A stretch of DNA of 64,000 bases from contig JBAJFG010000362.1 in assembly GCA_037903475.1 (NCBI GenBank), positions 1,860,001 through 1,924,000 of the forward strand, written 5' to 3'. Shown here piece by piece: positions 25,501 to 37,500 of the stretch. Under the pieces are notes generated by a model. It saw only the letters and a list, made by a program, of their open reading frames with translations. It did not search any database and had not been told where the DNA came from. Source of the stretch: Ancylostoma caninum. Its lineage: Eukaryota > Nematoda > Chromadorea > Rhabditida > Ancylostomatidae. Within the stretch, counting starts at the first letter, position 1; every line of letters begins with the position of its first letter. The translations under genes were made by a program, and so were the position numbers.

Positions 25501-28500
25501 AGTAGTACGTAGTGGCATTAAGTATGTGAATATCATTAAGATTACAATAGTATATACATAGTAGTAGTGGTAATAAATATAATGCTGTAGTAGTAACTTA
25601 CGTACAATACTATATGTAGCAGTGTAGTAGTAGATTAGTGTAGTTATATATAAATAGATTTTTACCTGCATTTTTATCCACATTTTGATGCAAAATAACG
25701 AGTACGAGTATGAAAAATTATTTCTTAGCAGGTTCTTACTTGCTTTGGAAAATTCTATAGAAATCACAATTTTCTCTCATCACCATTCTATCCTTATATA
25801 TGTAGTATTGTTCTCAAGACCATTTCTCTGATCGTATCATTTTTTCGTACTATATTGCGCCTGGTCTGTAGCGCTGTGGGAAATTACATAAATAGAGCGG
25901 GTTTTGGATCATGCATTCATGTTGTTATTGTTCTCGTGCACGAATTTAGTTCTGTGAACAAATATCGTAGCAAAATGAAAAATATCCGTAGTGCTATCAA
26001 TAATGCTTATGAACAGCTGGGAGGTGACCGCCCCCTTTGGAATGGTGGGGTGTTCGCGGGCAAATTTAATTTTTTTTTGATGCTTTTATTCATTTATTTG
26101 GCATACCGTGGCGTGTGGCACAACTGGGGAATAAAAGAAGAAAATTCAGAAAACTAAAATAAGCAAACCAATGTTGCTCTGTTGAAAATTAACAATGGGA
26201 TTGAAGGAAATTCGGCGGTGGTCTTCTAGTTCTAACGTTTTTGAATATATGAAAAGATATTTGCGTTGTTGGCAACGAATTTTACAAGCGCAAAATGGTT
26301 TGGAATTACGCAACTGGTAGAGGAAACCCTACAAAATAGCGATGCAAGAACTGGTCCCCGTCCAAAATTGATCTTCTCTACTTGTTCTGCGAGCATGTAG
26401 AGCAGAATGAGTGGAGCTACGAGGAAACGATGCAACCTAATTTCGTTTCAAGGACAAACATGGAGATGCAATACTGGACGGGGACCAGTTCTCGCATCGC
26501 CACGTTTCTTTTTTCACCAAATGAGTAACACTTATCGCAGCTGCTGAAGTTATTCAACACGTCTATTTTTGGCTTCATTGTCTCTGAAATTTTCTCCTCA
26601 CCCTTTTTCCTCCTTTTGAGCTTCAGTTATGTAATCAAGATTGTCTCACATCCACGCCATTCTGCACTAATAACAAATGACAAAAAATCTCTTTTGTTGC
26701 CTGCGCTTTCTATCTGATTATGTTGCTGGTTTTTTTTAGATTTCATCTGTGCTTCTTCTCTAGTTAAGGATTATTCCATGGGAATTCATCTATGGATAGC
26801 TTCAGACAAAAATTTGTGCCACGTATCTTATTTGCTCTTCCTTTTTATCTTTCGATTTGCGGAGTTTTCAAAGATTTTCTCTGAAAATTTCCTGTGAAAA
26901 TCGCAACTAGCCTGCTAGTTGTCAAAGTAATATAAAATAGAGCACAAATTAGAATTTTATGAGTCATTTTTGTTATCTTCTCGTTCTCAATCCCAGAACA
27001 GGACCAAAAAAGGAATTTCTACTACTACATTATTCATTACTACAATAGTATACCTTGTACCTTACCAGTCAGGTACTAGAACCACTCGCTGAAAATTTCA
27101 CAATACTACTATGTAAGTTTCTTGAGAGAGGAACATTTCAATACTAGATAAGATCACTACTACTATGCATGTATGGTATTTACCACTACTGTGGTATACT
27201 ACTGTGGAATATGTATGTTATACGACACCGCTCAGGTGCTGCCACTATCTACATATCTCTCGATCTCATTGTCAGTTCCAAAAATTTTAATATGTAAGCT
27301 TCTTTAAACGGAACTCTTTAGTACATAATATTGTAAAAATTGCTACTACTACATTATTCCCTACTACACTATATAATACTGTAGTATATATTACGTACAT
27401 CGCACCGCTTAAGTGATACCATTACCTGCTTGGGCTTCGCAATATTAATATGTAATTTTTTTTGAAACATGAACTCTTCAACACATATATAATGGGAATT
27501 ACTACTACTTTGTACTAGTTACTCCTACCGTATCTAACACACTGTCACCCAATAAGACCTTGCCACCATCCGACCACTTCTCACAATTTCTATATATAAA
27601 TTTCTTGAAACAGGAACTTCTCAATAAGTTAATAATTAATTTTTCGAAGTCTTGTCTGCGCCCATCAGCTATCAACCATCAACTCCTTTAGAGGTCCTAG
27701 AATCCTTAAATAATCTCCAGAAAGCTGCAAAAAAGTATGGCAACAAATTGCAGTGAAAGTGTGATGGGACCAGTTCTCGCCTCACCTCAAAAAAGCCGCC
27801 GGCGAAGCCCTCAAGGCGTCGGCGAATTGTTCAGCTTCACCTGTTTTCACAACTTCTTCACTCTCATCCCTCACGGTGTAACCCTTTGCAATTGCCGCTT
27901 TTTCCAGTGGCACCGACATGTCGCTCTTCTCCGAGAAATCGCCGGGTGTCGGTCGTAAATGGGATTCCGGAGTGTTGGACATTGGCTATTCGAGCGGTGA
28001 AAACTCGCTTTTGGATGTGATCACTGACGGAGATACAAGGTGAGTTTGAGGTTGACTTTGGGTTGAATCAGTAGATTGTTTGGCCTGTATTTGTTGGAAA
28101 ACGCGCCAGAAAATCTTAAACTCTCGCACTGTGAAAGCGAAAAAAAAGTTTAAACTAAATCCATTATTTATCTGTATTTGATAGTTTCTATATTGATGCG
28201 CTTACAAGGTTCTACCTAGTAGATCCTGTAGCCTTTACCCTGAACTGCAAGCGCTAACCCTACCGTCTGCTCCTCCTAATTCTCTGAGTAAATAAGAACG
28301 CGAGCAGCAGTTCTACCCGAAAGTTTTTGTGCAATTGCAGAAAAGTGTTTACGATCTTGTTTGGTCTCGCAAAAACTTACCTAAACTACTTTTATGCCCG
28401 GAAGCAGGAAAGATTATTGGAACGAGTATAAAAGCCTTGAACGAGCACTTTAACTGGCATCTTAACTGTATTCAGACCGTCTCTTGTTGTTGGGCAATTA

Positions 28501-31500
28501 CCCAAATTTGTTGAGACTCTTTGTTAAGTAGGTAGGCAGCTGTTCCGATCCTTTAAATTGAATTTCGGACGATCATTGAGTTTTTCTGTGAATTTATTAT
28601 TAGTTTCACTAATTTGGCTTAAGCAAGGCCGACTAATGTTTGATCAGCTGTTTTTTACTACATAGTTTTTGGATGCTTACTCAATTTATTACAGTCATGG
28701 GTTTAGTATACTTAGCAATACGCCTTACCTGCTTGGCCGCCTTTTCAATCCAAATTCAGATTTTTACTCCTCAGTTAATTAGGCCTGTTTTTTAATTTTT
28801 TTTGACTGGCCAGCCCAACCATTTTCGAGTTTTTTTAAATATCAGTCCTGCGTTTATAGTTATCTTCGCTTGATTTTTACGTTCTTTCATCTTTCATCAT
28901 AATTCTTTTTCCGAAGCTTGTCAAAACCACTTTGAAAGCATCTAGGAATATTTCGACATCTTCCCATAATAGCTGGAAAAATGAAGAAATGAAGAAAAGC
29001 TGCAAATTTTGCGCAGTGAACAGTATCAATAATGGAAAAACTATGAAAATTCAGGGAAAACATCTTGTATTATGTGGAAATTCCGTAGAATGCTGTATTT
29101 TGTGGCCTCTGCTTTTTCTTTGTTTGCATTTTTTTTGTACTTTCAGAATCAAAGAAAAAAGACTAGCTTGGGTAAAAAAGAACCGGGTTTTTCTACCGAA
29201 ATTTTTATAATCTGGTAATTTTCTGATTTCTTCCCTAGTTTTCTGTTCGTTTCTTCTCGAACAGTCACTGTTTCTGCTCTGATCGTGAGATGCATAAGGT
29301 TTCTGAAACCAAGGCCATTCATGCCTACTGATGCTATCAAGACCACTAACCATGTTTTTTTTTTTGAGTTCTGGATTGAAAAATCTCTACCGCTTCCCCG
29401 GAAAATCTCATCGCTTCTAGTTCTTTCAATGAAAACTTGTGGACGGCAATTACAAGTGTTCTATGCTCATTTGCCTGTTTTTCTTCCAGAGTACTACATC
29501 ATTAACTCATTCAATGCCCCAAGCATCTCATCGTGCCAGTTTCTCACCAGCACAAAGTTTATTTTACAACGAACATTATCGCAGTTTAATGAGCTCACAA
29601 TGACCGCAGTGCTTTTATTTCTGCTACCGCCCTAGGTGAAGCTTGGAAATCCATAACTTTCCCGGAAAAATGACGTCACATCGCTGTTCACACCCGACTG
29701 CCAAACTGGTACTGTGCAGTACATTTGCGTAATCCTCGTCGAGGCGGCGACGGTGGCGGCGAAGCAAAGTCAGCCGCACCTGATTCCAGCTGCGCGCGGA
29801 GACCGCGCGCACCCGGAAAAAAACTGCTGTATTTTCTTTTCCGACCGTTTCGTACCATATGGCAGTCGGTGGTTTGTTCTTATGTGGCGCGCAGTTTAAC
29901 GCGTGTGCGTTGACGTTGTCGTTAGGGTGTGATGGTCTTCGAGCGATCTTTAGGAGTCGGATTACAGTATGCTTTTGGCTCGGGTTTTTCTCTTACTCGA
30001 CTAAAGTATCTGTTTTTTTTTGGCTTTTCAAGCAATCGATATTCCTGGAAATCCTTGAAAAGCTTGGTATTTTCAATATTTCTGTTTTAATTTAACCCTC
30101 ACCTTCCAGGTAGCCTAGAAGCAGAATTTGATTTCCTTCGAAATTGACCTGACTTGGTCCGAATGGGATCAAATATGTCCTTTGTAGGGCTCCCTCAGCT
30201 AAGGGCACTTGTTCTGGGGTACACTCCCTCCTCCACAAAGTTGTATCCTATGTTTCACCTATGGCTTCCAATTGAATCGACGTAACTACTGGCTTGCATT
30301 ACTTCTAGCTCTAAATTTTCCCACTATTTTTCCTTTTCGGCCTGGGAGGGAATGGAAATCAATAATGAGGTTGTTCCATCTTCACGCAATTTTGCACAAA
30401 TACCAAGTCACCGGAGAAAACTGGCTTTTTCTATATATTCGAAGATTTCGTGGACGTTTTGGAGGAGGCGAAACCCTCATTCACTATGTTTAATGTAGAA
30501 GAGCATTAAAGAAAAATGCAGCGGTAGATATATTGCGACCAGTTCTCGCAAGCTAAAAAAAAAAGTAAAAAACCATTTAGATCCTCATGACAGCTGCGAT
30601 AAGTTTTAACAGCTTTCAAATAATTCAGAGCGGGCTGCAAAAATCTTGACCAAGTGAGCAGTGAACAGTTATGATTGCCAGAGAATATATAAAAAATCAA
30701 TTATTGATTTTTCCGGAAGTGTTGCCAAACTCTCTGAATTCCCCTGGGCACTGAGCCACAGCAGATGAAACGGTGGCTTGATCATTGAATTTATTGATTA
30801 AATGTAACCGGTGTCTCTTAGATCAAATGTGGGATTTCTCTAGACTGACGAGGAACTACACAACTCGTGGATTTTTCCTGTAAGAGGGGCCACTTTTTAT
30901 GTGGTTTTTTTTAGCCCTACTTAATCTATTTGTTCATTTGATGCACTCGGGGATGCACCAAAGCTTTACAACACTATATTTTTATTTTTATATTCAACCA
31001 ATTTTGGAAATTTTCGTTGTGAACGATTCAGGAAATTTCCGAGAATTAATTTGTTCTTATTTGCTCTGAATATTTCGAGATACGTACTTTATAGTGGAAA
31101 TGTTGTCAGTCTATTCTAACACGATCTATTTTCTGAATAAAATTGGCTTTGACAAATTCCCTGCGCTGTTTTTTGGGTGTTTTTCGGGAAATTCCAGAAA
31201 TTTTCAGAATTTCCGGTCATTTCTTTGCAATCGGCCGACTTCATTCTTCTACCTAAATCCGATCGCTTTTTCCTTATAATGAGATCTTCTTGTAATTGAT
31301 GAAGACCATACGTCACCCTTTGGCCTAAATATCGCCGACAATTACGTGCGTTGTTGTTGTACGTAATTGCGGACATGCAATATATCACTGGACGATGACG
31401 TTGCAAGACTTCTTCGAACTGCATAATAAATGGCGCTACGCTATCCATTCAGGAAATTTAAGTAGGTACGCAGTTGCGTACAAAGTTCGTCATAATTTCA

Positions 31501-34500
31501 CCTCCAAGCGAAGTACGCTTTCAGAAGAATCGATGCGTATTACGGCGTGTTTGTGGTGTGTGTACACGACGAACATATTTTCCATGAACGTACGCAAATG
31601 TGTGCAAAATTGAGCTGTTCGCAGAGCGCATGTATCGTAACTCGTTTGCAATTCAAACACGCCAATTTTCGCGCCACTCACCACTTTTATCTTTGACGAC
31701 AACGGACAACTGTTCCTCCTTCCAGTATCACCAACATCGAATTGATGATGCGAAAACGTGCCGACGCGAAGACGTCAACGGGGAAGCTTCACGATTTGAC
31801 GGCGTTTGAAGAGGTTGGTGCGGCTTTGTGGGAGTTGTCCGTTCATGTACTATTGTGCAATTGCGTAAATAGAATTTCAAAATCTGTGAAACGCAAAGCG
31901 TTAAGAGGAAATTTCCCACGTCCATAGTCTTGGATAACCCATTGGAAATAGCGAGGGTTCATATGATTTTTTTTCGCTATGTTTTGCTTGCCAAGGGCTT
32001 TGAACTGCTCGTTTTCAAATTATACGGGTTTTGTGGAGTTCTGTCCGCAATTGCACGCTGTTGTCAAGGCCCAAGCCTACCGTAATCCGTGTCTTTTTTT
32101 CAGCCTACTCATGAAGGTTTCACCGATGTCAATCGAGATCCACTTACGGATTCCATGCATGTGAATTATGACGCGTTGAATGGAAACTATCCGGAATACG
32201 GTAAGATTTCAAACCCTTTAAAAGAAGGGGGAAGGTGCTTCACAGGTGTATAAAAGTAAGTATATAATTGATACATATTATTACATATAATGTGTAATAT
32301 AATATGACATACTATGTATAATATAATATACTTTATTATATATTATATATAGTATACATATGTATATGTGCTATATATATCACATTTATACATTCGTACT
32401 TTTATATATTTTCCACACTATATATCATATAATGTGCTACATGTTATTAATATACTATATATTAGTATCAAATTAATATACCATATATTATTTGTTTAAT
32501 TATTATATAACATGTTATCATATAACAACATGTAGTACGCACTATTATATTATTTATAAGTTTTCTTACAAAATTGTACATGAAATCACTACTACTATTA
32601 GGTTGGTGCAAAAATAATGCGCGTTTTTCGCTGCTTCATCTTCGGTGCAGAAAACTTCCAGTGTTTCTCATCATCGGTATGAGAAGTTGCATATGGTTTT
32701 GTAGCAAATTTCATGGCCTTTTCAATCATTTCATGCGTTTTGAGCGAAGTTCATGTTTTCGGTGAATTTTTAGTTGTGGAAGGAAAGGTGTCAAAACAAG
32801 TTTTTTGCCAAACTCACTTCAGCGAGCTAAAACTTGCCGGCATCCCAGCAGGAACCGCTCGGAATACTACCATAGTTTCGGCGAAGAGAGTGTGAGCGAA
32901 TGCATTCCGCCGAGCTGCTCCCGGATTTTTCGGCTTGGTGTGCCTTGCTTCGAAATTAAGGAATGTCGCATAGATCTTTCTAGGGTTTGCGATCCCCAAT
33001 TGATGATAACTATCAAACAGCACCCATCCAAAACAACATATTTGGTTTTGTAGAACAGCACCGGTAATTGTTGTCAGATCATCCCTTCCCTCAGTAAAAA
33101 TGGGAGGACGAAAAAGCACGACGAGTTGATGTCGCGCGTACTGAACGAGTACCACATTGATCTTCGATGCGAGGTCTGCTTCGCGCCTTTGCAGTGAAAG
33201 AACTGCGACCAAACAGTCGGTCGCTTAGTAAGTAAATGTGAAGAACAGACCCTCTTGGACAAAATGAGGTGCCTCGCTGAATAGTTGGACGAAGAAGATG
33301 CACCGAAACACTCCCAGAAACCGAAGGAACACCAAAATAAGGTCACGGCGAATTTGTGATGACCTGCTGCAAGAATTGCTCACTGCAGCTCATTCACTCT
33401 TCCTAATCTGGTAAGTGGTTTCAGGATGTAAATGAAATAAATTAGAAACTTCACTGTGTGGCACCAGCATTGCTCAATAAAATGGATTCTTCACTCCTAT
33501 ACGGCACCGTCCAGGCACACCCTGCACGACAGATTCTTCACAGGTTGAAGCAACTGAGCTAGGAAGCTGGGAGTCCTACATCATAATCAGCAAGCTTCTC
33601 GCTCATCGACTACCACTTCCCCGAGAACCTGGGCGACTTCTTCCGGGAGAATTTTCTCGAAGACTAAAGTAATACCAAGACTGCCCTCCGGAAGTTCGTC
33701 GATTCTAGATGGTTCTCTCAGAATTGCACGGTAGTCGGAGAACGTCTACCTTATTGCAAAAGATTTGCGGATTAAAATAGTTTTAAGCCTTTTGAAAAAG
33801 ATCGATTTTGAACGGATTTATGAGGTTTGGAATCAAAGGCATGCAAACGCGCATTATTTTTGCACCAACCTAATACTACTGCATTATCAATACGACTATT
33901 ATTATATTAGCCATCCAGGATACGGTAGGAAGCTAAGTCCTTCAAAAGAGGGAAGCAAGCGCCTAGCAGGTAGCAAGTGTATAAAACTAAGTACATACAT
34001 TATATCCTAAATTAATATACTATATATTACTAAATTATTACGTTAGTTATAAGTATATTACTGCACTACTACATATATTATGCATTGTTCTATTATATAA
34101 AGACTGTCCAAATGAATTATATATATAACTAATATATATTAGTGTATTATTAATACGAGTGTTATTATCATACCATGTATTATATTGTTATATGACATGA
34201 TATTATATATAAGTGCTTCATTACATTATACTATTAGTACTATCGAATTAAATATAAAATTATCACTGTTATATATTATTATATTATTATGATTATCACT
34301 GTCATATCACGTATGATATTGCTATATGATATGATATTATATATAATCACTACGTTACATTATATTACTACTGCACTGTGGTGTATTTTGAGCGCGTGAA
34401 TAGGTACTTCCACTAAAACGTATCTATATGGGTCAGTAAGGGTAGTGAACTAATGCAATGTAGTTTTTGTGCAATTACGGACTTAACAATGCAGCACAGT

Positions 34501-37500
34501 CTAATCCCAGTGGCTCCACACTTCTTCGATCGCCGCCTTCACCGTTTTTTCATTGCTTTTCGTCCCTTGTACGTTGTACGTCTACAGCAAAGTGCAAGTT
34601 TTTGACGACACCCGCCATCCAGCCACGCCCACGAAATGTCATAAAAGCTGAAGAGGCTTCTTTCGCGCGCTCGCGCGGGCGTCTGCTGCAAATCTGGTGC
34701 TGGTTATGCTGCTATGTCTATGTAACATGTGTGTTTGACGCTGATCGCGTGATTATTTCGTGATTCATATAAACTATGGCGCTGCGGCGACGTTCCGGCG
34801 CATGAATACACTCTTTGTTCGGCGATTCGGCGAATTCTGGCGAGCTTTTTAGTTCTACGAAGCGCTTTTACTGGTGAATAGTACGTCGGAATTTCTCCCT
34901 TTGAAAATGGGGGGGGGGGTGAAGGCTGGGTCTTAGGCGAAGCTTGTTCATTAGTTTTTTTTTCTTGCTTGGATTCTACCATCTCTGGAAATTTTTCACC
35001 CATATTAATTTTATATCCAAGGGGAAAAATTTCTCTTGGTATCCTCGCATAGGTACTGAATATTTGGATCAGGTCGCTCTCCCCAACATTATGTTGAAAA
35101 AAGGGCAATTTATACTTGATGCATGCGTCAGTCGCACGTTAGACGCGCGCATCCATTTGCACAGAATTTGCAAAGAAGATTGGTAGTGCGTTCTGTGTAT
35201 TACAAATGAGTGTACTGCGTAAATGACGGAAATAGCCGCGACGCCGCTGACGCACGCGACTCGGATGCATCAGGGCTGCGACTGGGCGTATTCTTCACCA
35301 TATAGATGCACGCGCGTCAAACGCACGCATGTATAAATTGTTCTGAATTCAATTGACCAAATTATTCTATAAATCGGACAACTTGCTATACCGTCATATT
35401 CCCATTATTTATATTGTTTTTATCACTATTTTTGAGGATTTTTTCCAATTATTCAAATCTGTAACTTGTAACCCTTGTAACTAGTTTGTAAGATACAAGA
35501 GAAACCCCCAAAAAGTTTTTCTTCTTCTAAATTTGAGCTGTGTGGTTCATTTTAGAGATAAACTTGAATTTTTATTCCCCCTCGCTTTTGAAGGACTTTA
35601 TGCTAGGATTTTAGGTCAGCTTATAATCAATTGTCAGTGTTTCCAAGTAACTTCCATCATGTTTGGATTTTGCTGCAGTTTCATTATACTACGTCGAGGC
35701 ATTTTTTCTGTGGGTGATTTCAGGAATTAATGGAAAAAAATCCGCGAAAGAAAAATTCGGAGAAATTCTGGAGAACTTCAAGCCTTTTTACAAAGAGTGT
35801 CCGGTTTCAGTAGAAGTACAAAACTACTAAGACAGCAAACCTAGTTTAGTTGGTCTCTTCTTTCGCATGTGCTTGGGATTGCTCTGATTGGAAGATGGTC
35901 CTCATGGATAGGCTGGCACTAGGCCAGGTGTTCCAGCGCAGCGCTGTTATCAATGTGCACTAAGCGTTTCTGTAAACTACCTCGTTAAAAGCCGTCCATG
36001 AAGCATCGCCGTCACTCCACAAAGTCAACAAAATATCTGAAATCGATCAGGTCATAGTGATTTTTTATGGGTTTATGGGTTTGTACGAGTTTTCAGTTTC
36101 GCAGCGCCTGCGGATAGTTTTAGCACTCGTTTGTTTCCCGATTTTCTCCATGTACTATCTTTACCTTTTTGCTGAGGTTTTCAAGATCGCTAGAGGATTT
36201 CTATGTAGTTTTTGGCCCTGTTCTGGCTTCTTCGTCAATTGACCACTTAGTGGGGATATTTTTGAACTCGAAAACCATTACAGACAAACTATCGATCGAT
36301 ATGGCTTTGTACATATAATGTATTGGAGGAGGAGCGAGGAGGAAGTACCAGATTTCGGCTTGTTTCTAGGGTTTTTCACTCCTTGAGGAGAGCGTTACGT
36401 TGCGCATGGTATGAAGAATTTTTTACGGGGAAAGTAATATGTAGATCGAAAGTTGCCAATAAAATAATGGCGAAAATCGGAAAAAATAATGGCGAGAATT
36501 GCATGGTATAGAGAAAATGTGTAGATCGAAAGTTGCGAGTAAAATAATGGCGAAAACCTGCTGCCGACCATTTTGTTTCCTTGAAGTTCTGGATTATGCC
36601 AGATAACAGAATATGTTATATTATATCATAATAGAGATGCCAGGTGGCTTCAGAATACGACCATGGATATTATACCTCTTTTGTTCTATTTTTTTGGAGC
36701 TGGCTCTTCGGTCCTCTCAGGATCAGTTCCTAAGCCTTCATATTCGTACATCCATACTCTCCATAAGAGGCTTTGCCGATCGAATTTTATCAGAATACTT
36801 CACGAAAATTATTGAAGACTTTTCCTCCCCAAATAGATTATCGTTATGACATCACAAGCTGTAGCTTGTGGGTTCAGCTCCTCTTCTGCACCTGATCTGG
36901 AAAACTGCTCATGGTTCACATGACTCTTTGCCTCTCTTTTACCCGTTATGGTGGTTAATATACATACACCCTTATTCACTTGCTCACCAGATTTATATGC
37001 GGGCTTTTTCGCCGGAATTTTTGAGAAATCTCTCGTCTAAACCTTCTCCCATTAGTATTATCACTTGGTATAAATTTTACCCATTCATTCTTCAAAAATT
37101 GCTTGATTCTGTAGAAGATACACTGAAGAAGTGTAATCCGGATTATTTTTATTCATGTTATCTATTTATGCACTTGGGAATGCGCCAGGAAAGCCCTAGA
37201 TGTGTTGTGGTCAAACTTACATCATCTAGAGATGTGTTGTTCCAAGTAGTTCTGTTAACTTTTTTTTCCTATTGAAGCGTAGAAGCATAGATAAGCTATG
37301 AAAGTTCTTGACTACGTATTCATCTTGAAAAATGAAATTCCACCGCTATTTGGCTTCTTTTTTCCATTAAGAAGTTCCTAAAAAGCTGGGGTCCCAATCT
37401 TTATGGATAACTGGACAAGTTTCGCATATTTCGCTGCTGATTCCGTAACTATCCCTCTGGAAAAGTTTCCCTACAAGGGGTGCTCCTGGAAAAAAGTAGC

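Larger units (their letters stand above)
24124..27907 (+). other. intron 4 of the KASH gene
   Basis: No exon seen. It holds a GCATGCGTCA inverted pair (24931-25017), TA/TAG-rich low-complexity sequence (25255-25660), a 162-bp inverted-repeat element (26339-26500) and a diverged tandem array (27000-27620). Confidence 0.55.

Noticed and set aside
29735..29900. GC-rich open frame after a CTGTGCAG acceptor, considered as an extra KASH exon
   Set aside because: No convincing donor, and the flanking exons already join in phase without it.
33074..33346. Minus-strand frame of 90 codons inside the mariner
   Set aside because: It is the antisense shadow of the plus-strand transposase relic, which shows family motifs.
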